Notes: a model not told the origin generated them from the sequence alone. DNA of 64,000 nt from Thiomicrorhabdus sp041583835 (GCF_041583835.1 NZ_JBFHFC010000003.1:109351-173350); one strand, 5' to 3'; positions 45,719 through 55,280 are shown, counted from the first letter of the stretch. A program made the numbers and translations.

Positions 45719-46434
45719 ACGACTATTCCGCCATCTGGGTTTATCTGGCCGCCAGTCCGCTTTTCGGGCTGACCCTCACCTTGACCTGTTACCTTCTGGC
45801 ACTCCAAATCTACCGGAAAGGCCGTGGCAATCCGTTATTAACACCGGTCGCAACCTCGATTGTGATGATTATCGCCGTCCTTTCCGTCATGGATATTCCT
45901 TACGATTCCTATTTCTCGGGTGCCCAGTTTATTCATTTTCTGCTAGGACCGGCCACCGTTGCACTGGCGATCCCTCTGTTTTACCAATTAAGCAAACTGA
46001 AAAAAATTTGGTTACCCATGACGGTCGCCGTCATTTGCGGAATCACCGTTTCCGGATTCAGTGCTTACTTCATCGCCCGCGCGCTTGGAGCAAGTACGGA
46101 AACCATCTTGTCGATGATTCCCAAATCGGTCACCGCGCCCGTCGCCATGGGGATTTCCGAACAGATCAACGGCCTGCCGACCTTGACGGCAGTGTTTGTC
46201 GTTATTACCGGCGTTCTCGGTGCCATCATGGGGGTTTGGCTGTTCAAACTGTTCAAGATCAACGACGATAACATCAAAGGCGTCGCCATGGGTGTGACCG
46301 CGCACGGTTTGGGTACCGCCACCTCTTTACAAATCAATCAGCAAATGGGCGCTTTCGCCGGATTGGCAATGGCGTTATCCGCCTCGGTATCGGCGTTTGT
46401 TCTACCATTCGTACTGTCCCTGATTAACCCATAA
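45715..46434 (+). CDS. lrgB: LrgB/CidB family membrane protein
   Basis: This 239-residue membrane protein has about seven helices and the family motifs LLGPATVALAIPL and PKSVTAPVAMGIS. ATG 45715 overlaps the lrgA stop; the frame is open further upstream but inside lrgA. It is the partner of LrgA. Confidence 0.92.
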   Translation: MNDYSAIWVYLAASPLFGLTLTLTCYLLALQIYRKGRGNPLLTPVATSIVMIIAVLSVMDIPYDSYFSGAQFIHFLLGPATVALAIPLFYQLSKLKKIWLPMTVAVICGITVSGFSAYFIARALGASTETILSMIPKSVTAPVAMGISEQINGLPTLTAVFVVITGVLGAIMGVWLFKLFKINDDNIKGVAMGVTAHGLGTATSLQINQQMGAFAGLAMALSASVSAFVLPFVLSLINP

Positions 46435-46566
46435 TCCACGCCCGGCTTAATCGCCGGGGCTAATCGTTCTCTCGGCTGGATTTAAAAATTCGCTCTCATG
46501 CAAAGGTGAATCGCTTAAAATATCCGCCCCGTCAATCGGAATCGATTACAAGCAAGGTTATGAAAC

Positions 46567-46791
46567 ATGTTGGAAGATGCACTCGAAAAGTTACCGGAAA
46601 TTCTAAAGAAAAATTTGGATAGGAACCTGTGCGTCTGCAACGAGGTTAAGAAGATCGATGTCATTCAGGCCATCGTCGACGGCGCCGACACTCGGGATAA
46701 GGTACGTGCGAAAACCTATGCCTCGGACGGCAATGGCTGTTGCCGTTTACAAGTGGAAGACCTTTTGGAAGCGCTGAACGAAAAAAAGTAA
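46567..46791 (+). CDS. Small BFD-like protein, putative [2Fe-2S] binding
   Basis: This 74-residue protein resembles the bacterioferritin-associated ferredoxin (BFD) domain. Cys22 and Cys24 form the first C-x-C pair, before a helix DVIQAIVDGA. The second pair is adjacent, Cys58-Cys59 (GNGCCRLQ), instead of the usual C-x2-C with 31-34 residues between pairs. A cluster may still form, or the fold may bind something else. It lies between lrgB and the EGKCG peptide gene, and ends in its own terminator. Related full BFD modules occur in NasA and NirB in this window. Confidence 0.7.
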   Translation: MLEDALEKLPEILKKNLDRNLCVCNEVKKIDVIQAIVDGADTRDKVRAKTYASDGNGCCRLQVEDLLEALNEKK

Positions 46792-46811
46792 GCCCTTCAA
46801 AAATCACAAAA

Positions 46812-46843
46812 AAAGCCGCAGAAAGAGAATTTCGTGCGGCTTT
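46812..46843. terminator. Terminator between the BFD-like gene and the EGKCG peptide gene
   Basis: AAAGCCGCA (46812-46820) pairs with TGCGGCTTT (46835-46843), with an A run to the left. It can serve both convergent genes. Confidence 0.75.
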
Positions 46844-46880
46844 GATAAACAAAACTCAGTAAAGAACGTGAGCGGATCGA

Positions 46881-47198
46881 TTAATTGGTACGCCCGCCAC
46901 ATTTACCTTCTTCGTCTTTAGGCGGTTTAGGGGCCGGTTCGACGTTACCGCCGCATTTCCCTTCTTGCGATTTATCTTCGGGCTTTGGTGCGGTCGGCGG
47001 AGTTACGTCCGGCATCCCCATACTGGCGCCGCATTTACCTTCGCCGCAATTACCTTCCACGGCCGCCACCTGCTCATAGCCCCCTTTCAGAGGTTTGATG
47101 CCAAACGGGTTTTCCGAAGCCAATGCAGATCCACTTAATGTTGTCGCCGTTGCCGCACCCGCCAATTTCAAAAATTCTCTTCTCGTTTTCTTAGACAT
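46881..47198 (-). CDS. Tat-exported Cys-rich peptide with four EG(K/N)CG motifs, HvfA-like
   Basis: This 105-residue precursor starts with a twin-arginine signal (RREFLKLAG, Arg6-Arg7; likely cleavage after ALA near residue 27). Mature residues carry EGNCG (48-52), EGKCG (53-57), EGKCG (79-83) and EGKCG (97-101), separated by Pro/Lys-rich linkers. EGKCG is the core motif of HvfA/bufferin-type RiPP precursors. There an MNIO (DUF692) enzyme turns the Cys into a copper-binding oxazolone-thioamide or thiooxazole. No DUF692 or DUF2063 gene is in the window. A GGAG ribosome site precedes ATG 47198. It sits directly downstream of the Cu efflux genes on the same strand, supporting a copper role. An unmodified metal-binding peptide is the alternative. 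Confidence 0.8.
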   Translation of the reverse strand: MSKKTRREFLKLAGAATATTLSGSALASENPFGIKPLKGGYEQVAAVEGNCGEGKCGASMGMPDVTPPTAPKPEDKSQEGKCGGNVEPAPKPPKDEEGKCGGRTN

Positions 47199-47345
47199 TT
47201 GCTTTTCTCCAATAAATTAACATTTATATTAACAACTTAACTTATGTATAAAAATCAAAAACTTGATTCAAACTTAACTCAACCTCAATTTGATTTGAAT
47301 CCTATATTTATAAACCCCGTTTATAGAATTTTCTTACACACTCCT

Positions 47346-48674
47346 TTAGGTTTTTTCATTCAAATGACCGATTGTCCAATAGAACAGATAATAGCTTTTC
47401 CAAATATCGGCTTTCAGGATAGGTAAATCCCTTTCAATCTTGTGCAGATGACGCTGTGCATCCAACAGATCCAGTACATTTCTACGTCCGGTTTTCAACG
47501 CTTGCTCGCTGGCTTTAACCGCCTGCCGACTGGACTCGAGTGCCGCTTTCAAGGCTTTCAAACGAGTCGTACCGGTCTGCAATGCCAACCAGGCATTCCG
47601 GGCTTGAGCTTCCAGAGACAGACTGGCTTCACGCTTCATGGCCAAGAGTTCTTTCACTTGAGAGCGCTGCTTGGAAACCGCCGCTTCGGTTCGACCGCCC
47701 AGATAAAGCGGTACATTCAATCTCAAACCGCCACGGGCTCCCTGCATATCATCATAGAAGTTTTTATCCGAATCGTTATAGACCAACGCACCGAAGGCTT
47801 CCACCTGTACCGAATCTTTGTTTTTCACATACTCGACTTGCTTCTGCGCCGCTTGAACCTGTTGCTCCAAAGCCAATAAAAGCGGATTATTAATAACCAG
47901 TTTTGACCAGGCCTGTTGAGCATTTTCGGCCTTCGCAACATTCACTTCCCGCTCAAGCCGAGCCAATTGCGGCGCTTGCTTAAGCGGAAAACTCAATGCA
48001 TCGTAAGAAAATGTAGAAGCGTCTCCCAGCACCGCCGTCAATTTCGCTTCGGTCTGACGAAAATCCTGCTCCGCCTTGAGCAGTTCCGCATGGTTGAAAT
48101 CAAGGCGCGACTGAATTTCGACGATATCGTTCAGGTCTTGGTAACCGACTTGAAAACGCTGGCGAACCTGCTTGATGATCGATTCGATCGAACGTTGTTC
48201 TTTCTTAAGAAACAGAAAATCTTCGCGCTGCTGCCAGTAAGTGAAATACAACTCCGCCACCTTGAACAGCACCTTCTGCTTTTCCGCCTCGGAACGCCAC
48301 TGTTTGCTTTGATACGTCGAATCGGCCGACTTGTTCAAATCGTTCAATTGCGGTTCATAAAGCGGATAAGTCGCTATCAGCTGGTTAGCGGTACGTGGAA
48401 ATTCATCCATTTTCATCCAGGCATAACTCAGTTCACTGTTGAAACGGACTTCCGGTTTCAACAGGCCACGGGCATCTTGCAGAGAACTATAAGCCGCCGC
48501 CTGCTCGGCATCGGCACGGCTTAAACTCGGATTGGTCTGCAAAGCCAATTCAAACAAGTCGGACAAAGCCAATTTACCTGCCGGCGCCGTTTCCGGCAAT
48601 GTATCCGACGCCTTGGCCTGCATCATCAAACTCATGCAAACGGGAATGAAAACGCAAAATAGGATTCGTTTCAT
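47346..48674 (-). CDS. cusC: Outer-membrane channel of the Cus-type efflux system (TolC family)
   Basis: This 442-residue protein has a Sec signal peptide (cut near AKA at residue 22) and long alpha-helical repeats typical of TolC/CusC/CzcC channels. It would connect the CusAB complex to the outside. ATG 48674 lies two bases after the cusA stop with AAGGAG seven bases upstream. An in-frame start 18 bases earlier inside cusA is less likely. It lacks the lipobox found in E. coli CusC. Confidence 0.87.
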   Translation of the reverse strand: MKRILFCVFIPVCMSLMMQAKASDTLPETAPAGKLALSDLFELALQTNPSLSRADAEQAAAYSSLQDARGLLKPEVRFNSELSYAWMKMDEFPRTANQLIATYPLYEPQLNDLNKSADSTYQSKQWRSEAEKQKVLFKVAELYFTYWQQREDFLFLKKEQRSIESIIKQVRQRFQVGYQDLNDIVEIQSRLDFNHAELLKAEQDFRQTEAKLTAVLGDASTFSYDALSFPLKQAPQLARLEREVNVAKAENAQQAWSKLVINNPLLLALEQQVQAAQKQVEYVKNKDSVQVEAFGALVYNDSDKNFYDDMQGARGGLRLNVPLYLGGRTEAAVSKQRSQVKELLAMKREASLSLEAQARNAWLALQTGTTRLKALKAALESSRQAVKASEQALKTGRRNVLDLLDAQRHLHKIERDLPILKADIWKSYYLFYWTIGHLNEKT

Positions 48675-48675
48675 C

Positions 48676-51600
48676 TTATAACTCCTTTTCATCGGCGGCG
48701 GCCGTATTTGAAAACCCTTTTCTCAAATACAGCAAATAGGTCAGGATCGGAATCAAAATCATTGAAACCAAAGGCGCAGAAATCATCCCTCCAACCATCG
48801 GTGCCGCAATACGCTGCATCACCTCAGCCCCCGTTCCGGTAGCAAACATAATCGGCAACAAGCCCACCACGATCACGCTAACCGTCATCGCTTTAGGACG
48901 TACACGGCGCACCGCACCGTGCATAATGGCCGCCCGTAAATCATCGGCGTTGTTATAGCGCCCTTCTGCCTTGGCCGCTTCAATTGCGTTTTTAAGGTAA
49001 ATCAGCATGACAACCCCGAATTCGGCGGCAACCCCCGCCAAGGCGATCATGCCGACCGCGACGGCAATCGAAAAGTGGAAGCCCAAAGCCCAAATAAACC
49101 ATACCGACCCGAGCAAAGCGAAAGGAATCACCAACAGGATCATCAACGCCTCGCTGACACTCTTAAAGATCAAATACAACAGGACGAAAATGATCAAGAT
49201 CGTCAGCGGCACGATTTCAGACAGTTTCTTCTGTGCTTTGAGCAGATATTCATACTGCCCCGACCACTGAATGCTATACCCCGAAGGTAAGTCGACCTTC
49301 TCGGCCACTTCGGCTCGCGCTTGTTCGACGTACCCCGCCAGATCCGTTCCCGGTTTCAAATCGACAAAAGTCCAACCGTTCAAACGGGCGTTTTCCGACT
49401 TGATAACCGGCGGGCCCATGCGGACTTTGATATCCGCCACCATTCCCAACTGGATTTGCGCTCCCGAAGCCGTCACAATCGGCAGCTGCTTAAGCGCCTC
49501 CACCGAGTTACGCCAAACTTGCGGATAACGCAAATTCAGACTGTAACGTTCGCGCCCCTCGATGGTTTCCTGTAGAACTTTGCCGCCGACGGCGGAACCG
49601 ACGATGTTCGCCAGTTGCGCCATACTTAAATCGTAACGGGCGACATCGGCACGTTTGGGCAAAATGTCGATATAACGTCCGCCCTCCGATCGATCGGAAA
49701 ACGCCGATAAGGTTCCCGGTACTTTCGCAACCACGGCCTCGACCCGTTTGCCGATCTTCTCGATTTGAGCCAGATCGTCGCCGGAAACCTTGATACCGAT
49801 CGGGGTTTTGATTCCGGTGGAGAGCATATCGATTCGTGTTTTGATCGGCTGCACCCAAGCATTGGTTAATCCGGGAATGGAGACCGCGCCGTTCAGTTCA
49901 TCGATTAATTTAGATAACGTCATGCCCTCGCGCCATTCGGACTTATCTTTAAGCTGAATAGTGGTTTCGATCATCGTCAATGGTGCGGGATCGGTTGCGG
50001 TATCGGCACGGCCGATCTTGCCGAACACGCTTTTCACTTCGGGAAAGCCTTTTATGATTCGGTCGGTATCCTGCAACAAGGCTTGTGCCGCACCAATCGA
50101 CAGCCCCGGCAAGGTCGTCGGCATGTACAGTAAATCGCCCTCTTCCAGTTCCGGCATAAATTCCGAACCGGTCTGCTGCCATGGATAAACCATAGTCACC
50201 AGAGCCAATACGGCCACACCGATAATGGTTTTAGGCCAGCGTAACAAACGCTTTAAAACCGGTTCGTAAATGCGAATTAAAACCCGGTTCAATGGATTCT
50301 TGGATTCATCCGGCAATTTACCACGAATGAAATAGCCCATCAGAACCGGCACCAGACTGATCGCCAAGCCGGCCGCTACCGCCATGGCCAAGGTTTTTGT
50401 CAATGCCAACGGCGTAAACAGCCGTCCCGCCTGTTCCTGCAAGGCAAAAATCGGCATGAAACTCAGTGCGATAATCAGCAAGGATAAAAACAGCGGTAAA
50501 CCGACCTCTTGCGACGATTTAAGAATCAATTGCCAATGCGTTTTTCCCTGCGGCACCTCTCCAGTTTGTTTGCGATAAGCTTCCAAATGTTTGTGGGCGT
50601 TTTCAATCATAACGATTGCCGCATCCACCATGGTTCCGATGGCGATGGCAATCCCGCCCAAACTCATGATATTGGCGGTTACGCCCATCTGTTGCATAAC
50701 GAAAAAGGCCCCCAACACACCCAACGGCAAAGAGATGATTGCCACTAAAGCGGAACGCAAGTGCAGCAAAAACAGCAATGAAACCAACGCCACCACAATC
50801 ATCTCTTCCAACAATTTGTGCTGCAAGGTTTCGACTGCGCGCCCGATCAATCCCGAACGATCGTAAACTTCAACCAACTCCACCCCTTTGGGCAGGCCCG
50901 GTTGAAGTTGCTTGATCTTCTGCTTAACCGCATCAATCACTTTCTGGGCATTTTCGCCGGAACGCATCACCACAATACCGCCGACTACTTCACCTTCACC
51001 GTTTAGGTCGGCAATACCTCGACGAGGCTTGGTGCCCAGCTTGACTCGTGCGATGTCTTTCAACAGTAACGGCGTATTGGTCTGTGAATTTCTGCCTACC
51101 GCAATCTGTTCGAGATCACTCAGCTTGGTCACATAACCTTTCACTCCGACCATATACTCGGCTTCGGCCAATTCGATAACCGACGCCCCCATCTCGACCG
51201 CACTTTGCTGAATGGCGGACTGCACCTTTTCCAAAGGTAAATGGTAAGCGCGTAGTTTGTTAGGATCGACTTCCACCTGATATTGCTTCACCATGCCACC
51301 AATCGCGGCGACTTCGGATACACCGGGAACGGACTGCAGCTCGAACTTTAGAAACCAGTCTTGCAAACTGCGCAGCTGCGCCAAATCCAACTGATGGGAA
51401 CGGTCCACCAAGGCATACTCATACACCCAGCCGACACCGGAGGCATCCGGCCCCAAAATAGGCTGAACACCGCTCGGCAATTGTGCCTTAACCTGACTCA
51501 GATACTCCAATACCCGAGAACGAGCCCAGTAAGGATCCGTCCCTTCTTCAAACAACACATAAACGTAAGAGTCGCCAAAAAAGGAGTAACCGCGCACGGT

Positions 51601-51840
51601 CTTGGCTTTAGGAACCGACATCATCAAATTGGAGATCGGGTAAGTCACCTGATCTTCCACCAGCTGCGGACTTTGTCCGGCAAACGGGGTTTTGACAATC
51701 ACTTGAACATCCGACAGATCGGGAATGGCATCCAACGGGGTATCCTGTACCGCTTTCCAACCCACTATCGCGATAATGGCGCTGAAAATCAGAACCAAAA
51801 CCCGATTCTCTATCGAAGCCGAAATTATTGAACGAATCAT
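48676..51840 (-). CDS. cusA: Cu(I)/Ag(I) efflux RND pump CusA
   Basis: This 1054-residue heavy-metal RND transporter has twelve helices and two large periplasmic loops. The three methionines that bind Cu(I)/Ag(I) in E. coli CusA are present at the same numbers: Met573 (LLYMPTTLPG), Met623 (APLTMIETT) and Met672 (RIDMLSTGIK). This points to monovalent copper or silver rather than Zn/Co/Cd. The proton-relay region in helix four (IAIGTMVDAAIVMIENAHK) is intact. It lies nine bases after cusB and couples to cusC. Confidence 0.96.
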   Translation of the reverse strand: MIRSIISASIENRVLVLIFSAIIAIVGWKAVQDTPLDAIPDLSDVQVIVKTPFAGQSPQLVEDQVTYPISNLMMSVPKAKTVRGYSFFGDSYVYVLFEEGTDPYWARSRVLEYLSQVKAQLPSGVQPILGPDASGVGWVYEYALVDRSHQLDLAQLRSLQDWFLKFELQSVPGVSEVAAIGGMVKQYQVEVDPNKLRAYHLPLEKVQSAIQQSAVEMGASVIELAEAEYMVGVKGYVTKLSDLEQIAVGRNSQTNTPLLLKDIARVKLGTKPRRGIADLNGEGEVVGGIVVMRSGENAQKVIDAVKQKIKQLQPGLPKGVELVEVYDRSGLIGRAVETLQHKLLEEMIVVALVSLLFLLHLRSALVAIISLPLGVLGAFFVMQQMGVTANIMSLGGIAIAIGTMVDAAIVMIENAHKHLEAYRKQTGEVPQGKTHWQLILKSSQEVGLPLFLSLLIIALSFMPIFALQEQAGRLFTPLALTKTLAMAVAAGLAISLVPVLMGYFIRGKLPDESKNPLNRVLIRIYEPVLKRLLRWPKTIIGVAVLALVTMVYPWQQTGSEFMPELEEGDLLYMPTTLPGLSIGAAQALLQDTDRIIKGFPEVKSVFGKIGRADTATDPAPLTMIETTIQLKDKSEWREGMTLSKLIDELNGAVSIPGLTNAWVQPIKTRIDMLSTGIKTPIGIKVSGDDLAQIEKIGKRVEAVVAKVPGTLSAFSDRSEGGRYIDILPKRADVARYDLSMAQLANIVGSAVGGKVLQETIEGRERYSLNLRYPQVWRNSVEALKQLPIVTASGAQIQLGMVADIKVRMGPPVIKSENARLNGWTFVDLKPGTDLAGYVEQARAEVAEKVDLPSGYSIQWSGQYEYLLKAQKKLSEIVPLTILIIFVLLYLIFKSVSEALMILLVIPFALLGSVWFIWALGFHFSIAVAVGMIALAGVAAEFGVVMLIYLKNAIEAAKAEGRYNNADDLRAAIMHGAVRRVRPKAMTVSVIVVGLLPIMFATGTGAEVMQRIAAPMVGGMISAPLVSMILIPILTYLLYLRKGFSNTAAADEKEL

Positions 51841-51849
51841 TTCAGTCTC

Positions 51850-53142
51850 CTAGTGTTGATGGTGCACAGACGTGCCGGACGACATGGCCGATTGCGGCTT
51901 CTGGCCGACCAAACGACGTAAATTGGACTGAACCTGACTTTCGGAATCGATTAAGAACTGGCCGGAGATGACGACCTCTTCCCCTTCCTTAATACCGGAA
52001 ACCACTTCCGCAACCCCTTGGGTTTGCATACCGGTGACCACTTCTTTAACTTGGAAGCCGCCTTTATCGTTTTTAACCACCACACGTTTGGTTTCGCCGT
52101 CATCAATCACGGCTTCCATCGGAATCGCCAACACATTTCGTCTCGGGCCGCCGTAAATGATCGTGTCCACCAACATATTCGGCTTAAAACGTAAAGCGTC
52201 GTTCACCAAAGGAATGCGTACCTTAACGGCCTGGGTTACCGGATCGGCGGTCGGATAGAGATAATCGATCCGGCTTTCCCAATGCTTTCCGGGATAGGCG
52301 GAAGTCAGAACGTCGACCGTGAGTCCCGTCTTGATCCAATCTTGCTGCAAAGGCAACACTTCGGCCTCTACCCAAACGCTGGAAAGGTCGGTCAAACTCA
52401 TCAACTCGGTTTGCGGTTGAACATACATACCGGTCTGAACCATAAGATCGTTAACGAATCCGGTTTGCGGTGCGTAGATCGGAATTTTATGGATCGGTTC
52501 GCCCTTTTTGGCGATGCTCTTGATGGTTTGATCGTCCAGTCCCAAAAGTTGTAACCGAATTTTGGCCGAGTTAACCAAAGAGTTTGCCTGAGAACCCAAT
52601 CGTCTCTGATTCTGCAAAACCTGTAAATAATCGTCCTGGGCGGAGACGATTTCCGGTGAATACAGACGGTACAGAAGCTGTCCTTTTTCAATGGCATCGC
52701 CGTTATTGCGCACGCTTAAATCACTTATCCAACCCGAAGCCCGGGGATGAATGTGCACCACGCGAGTTTCATCGGCGACGACTTTTCCGAAAGTAGGAAT
52801 GTATTTCCAAAGCGTATGTTTTTCGGCTTTGGCCGTACGGATCGCAAACTGTTGCTGCATCCCGATAACACCCGAGGCCTGTCCGTTTGATTTAAGTGTG
52901 ATTTCCGGTGTCGTTTCGGCTTCGGAAAAACGCTGCTTGACCAGTTTCATCCCGCAAATCGGGCACGTGCCTTCATGGTCGCGAACAATCTGCGGGTGCA
53001 TAGGACAAACGTATTTGTATACTCCATCGTCTTCACCTAATGTCGGTAACGTATTATTCGACGGTGGTTCAGCCGCATGAACATGACCTGCGGGAGACAG
53101 TAAAGCGATAGATAGAATCAGCCAAGTTTGACGAATCATCAT
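51850..53142 (-). CDS. cusB: Cus-type periplasmic adaptor with heavy-metal-binding domain
   Basis: This 430-residue membrane-fusion protein has a signal peptide (cut near HVHA, residue 24). A short Cys/Met/His module follows (CPMHPQI...CPICGMKLV, about 43-65), the heavy-metal-binding domain seen at the start of many CusB/CopB proteins. Then come barrel, lipoyl-like, hairpin and MP domains, and a His-rich end (HHQH). It bridges CusA and the outer channel. ATG 53142 follows AAGGA closely; the frame is open to 53184. Confidence 0.93.
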   Translation of the reverse strand: MMIRQTWLILSIALLSPAGHVHAAEPPSNNTLPTLGEDDGVYKYVCPMHPQIVRDHEGTCPICGMKLVKQRFSEAETTPEITLKSNGQASGVIGMQQQFAIRTAKAEKHTLWKYIPTFGKVVADETRVVHIHPRASGWISDLSVRNNGDAIEKGQLLYRLYSPEIVSAQDDYLQVLQNQRRLGSQANSLVNSAKIRLQLLGLDDQTIKSIAKKGEPIHKIPIYAPQTGFVNDLMVQTGMYVQPQTELMSLTDLSSVWVEAEVLPLQQDWIKTGLTVDVLTSAYPGKHWESRIDYLYPTADPVTQAVKVRIPLVNDALRFKPNMLVDTIIYGGPRRNVLAIPMEAVIDDGETKRVVVKNDKGGFQVKEVVTGMQTQGVAEVVSGIKEGEEVVISGQFLIDSESQVQSNLRRLVGQKPQSAMSSGTSVHHQH

Positions 53143-53269
53143 AAAATCCTTTTCGTATATTCTGTTCGGACGAACACGGTACATCCTGAAAAGACGTGAA
53201 CAGAAATTGAATCACTATAAATCCGACAATGAACAAAACGTCCAGTCAGATCCAATCAAGAAAAGAAAA

Positions 53270-53692
53270 TTAGGCGAATCTAGGGGGTTGCTCTTCGCGA
53301 GGAAGATCAATGGAAGCGAATCTGACTGAATCAGGATGATTCAATCGAGCCATGACTGGCTGAAAAGAAAGACCGGCGTTATCGGAAAGACTGACCGAAT
53401 AACTTAAAAAGTGGCAGGTTAAATTACCGCAGTGACAATCATCGCCGCACTGAGGGCAACCACTATTCGATGCATGAGCGTGGTCACAACAAGCGTGATC
53501 GGAGGACGCCATCTGGTGATGGGCCATATCGTGGTGCGACATTTCATGATGCGACATTTTTTCCTCACAGCACGCATGCTCGGCATTCATGGTTGGAACC
53601 GAAGCAGCTGGCATTTCCGATTCGGAAGCAAAAGTAACTTGCAAATTCCCGAACAGAAAAACAAAGATAAGTGCTAAGTGAGAAATTTTCAT
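53270..53692 (-). CDS. Secreted His/Met/Cys-rich metal-binding protein at head of the cus operon
   Basis: This 140-residue protein has a Sec signal peptide (cut near TFA, residue 22). Its centre is full of metal ligands: HACCEE, HHEMSHHDMAHHQM, DHACCDHAHA and CPQCGDDCHCG (about 40-95), followed by a plain C-terminal part. It resembles CopL/CzcI-type small regulators or metal sponges upstream of efflux genes. It is followed by cusBAC on the same strand (127 bases to cusB), so it is probably the first gene of the operon. A periplasmic copper buffer or delivery role is an inference. Confidence 0.8.
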   Translation of the reverse strand: MKISHLALIFVFLFGNLQVTFASESEMPAASVPTMNAEHACCEEKMSHHEMSHHDMAHHQMASSDHACCDHAHASNSGCPQCGDDCHCGNLTCHFLSYSVSLSDNAGLSFQPVMARLNHPDSVRFASIDLPREEQPPRFA

Positions 53693-53772
53693 AAATTCGA
53701 GTTTAAATTAAACCAAAATTAAATACAAACACTTTTAATCACAAAGAGTTATGAAGAACGGCCAATTCGATC

Positions 53773-54615
53773 TCAATGACTTTTTGCCATGACCATGGCA
53801 CTTTCAAAACTTCGGCACACCGACATAAATCCGGATTTATGACAGAACACGGCATCATCCAACCCGGTTACGGCCTTGAGTTCGTCTTCTCTCAAGCCCC
53901 TGAATCGTTCCGGAAGATGATTCTCGTTACCGTTACAGTAAACGCCGTAACCTTCCGATCCTTTAGGATAAACCACACGGGTAATTTCAGGATGAGAACG
54001 AATAAAGTCTTTAAACGGCAGGTTTTCTTCCAACACTAAAATGCCTTCATCGACATTCTTAGCGCACGCCTCAAGCTGCACCACCACTTCGGCTTCTTTA
54101 ATGGCCGCTTTGATAAAGTTATTTAAAATGACGCTGGTAAACTCAATCGCTTGATTGAATGCCGCTTCTTGCTGTTCGATATCATCGGCCGAAGAAGCGT
54201 TCATCATGCCGATCAACATCGACACGGAAGGACGTGGATCATCGACAAAACGGCCATTATCCACCGCATCGATATCCTTGATGATTTTCTGATCTACCCA
54301 CTCTAAGGCAAACTGCTGTTCGTAATCGCCTTCCAGCCCTTTTTTTGCCAAAATTTCTTTCCCGTAATGCTCCCAAACCAAACCGGCGGTGGCATAAGGC
54401 GTGCCGTCTTCGCGAGCACGGGTAAAGCTATTTTGGTGATGGTCGAAGCGTAAAGTTTCAGGATCGTATTCCGCGCCCACATCCAACACAATCTCCGCTT
54501 GATCGATGACTTCTTGATCTCGGGAACGGACAATTTCCTTTTCTCCAAGCATGAGAATCATCGCAATGGCAAAAACTTCGTCGGCATGAAAACGACCTGA
54601 GTGAGTAACTAACAT
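53773..54615 (-). CDS. MYG1-family metal-dependent hydrolase
   Basis: This 280-residue protein belongs to the UPF0160/MYG1 family (DHH-like phosphoesterase superfamily). It shows THSGRFHADE, then LDVGAEYDPETLRFDHHQ with the DHH triad, and an RGL-containing C-terminal motif. Eukaryotic MYG1 is a 3'-5' RNA exonuclease; the bacterial role is not established. It stands alone after the copper operon. Confidence 0.87.
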   Translation of the reverse strand: MLVTHSGRFHADEVFAIAMILMLGEKEIVRSRDQEVIDQAEIVLDVGAEYDPETLRFDHHQNSFTRAREDGTPYATAGLVWEHYGKEILAKKGLEGDYEQQFALEWVDQKIIKDIDAVDNGRFVDDPRPSVSMLIGMMNASSADDIEQQEAAFNQAIEFTSVILNNFIKAAIKEAEVVVQLEACAKNVDEGILVLEENLPFKDFIRSHPEITRVVYPKGSEGYGVYCNGNENHLPERFRGLREDELKAVTGLDDAVFCHKSGFMSVCRSFESAMVMAKSH

Positions 54616-54791
54616 TCAACTTCCTTAATCTGGGCTTAGTAGCATTAAATTTATGTGGGATATGTTAGTGCATTTTGGCTATGAATGGCGGCGAATGAAC
54701 GAAAGACTTATAAATAAGTTCTTCCAAATTTTAAGACATCCGTCTTTAGTGCGAACAATCACCACCCTGACCGTTCAGAAGATTTTTGACT

Positions 54792-55055
54792 TTACGATTC
54801 TTTTTCGGATTTCACATCTGACCATAAGTTGAAAAAATAGAGTACCAATCCAATACCCAGCACCCACCACCCTATTGATAGCAGCACATTTGAAACCTCG
54901 GTAGCCATTTCTTTTTCAACAATGTCATGCACCCAATAAGGCGAATAGGCCATTGCGATCCCAAGCAAGATCGTAATCATTGCCGTACGCTTTCTCACAT
55001 CCGGATTGATTTGCACAATTGATCCGATCAAACGTTTCAACCAATTCTCATTCAT
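54792..55055 (-). CDS. Small unrecognised membrane protein
   Basis: This 87-residue protein has two predicted helices (about 24-42 and 58-80) and a charged C terminus. ATG 55055 is preceded by a GAGG site; an upstream in-frame start at 55106 is less convincing. Family and function are unknown. No operon partner is apparent. Confidence 0.6.
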   Translation of the reverse strand: MNENWLKRLIGSIVQINPDVRKRTAMITILLGIAMAYSPYWVHDIVEKEMATEVSNVLLSIGWWVLGIGLVLYFFNLWSDVKSEKES

Positions 55056-55280
55056 TAAGTTTGCCTCATACAAAATTCTATTTGAATGAAAAAGTATAAA
55101 AGACATTTACCCAAATTGTCGTTTTATTACATATTTACGGCATGTTTTTTAATACTGGTTTCTTGCGGTGAGAAACTCTAAACGCGATTGGGGTTAACCA
55201 ACCCATCTTGGATTAGAGGGACGCTGCCACCATTAAAATCCAAGCTGTTGATTGTAATTATTTTTTATAAATTTACTTTT

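Noticed and set aside
47309..47325. TATAAAC-CCC-GTTTATA inverted repeat between cusC and the EGKCG peptide gene
   Set aside because: The stem is short and AT-rich with no T run, so I could not call it a terminator or an operator with confidence.
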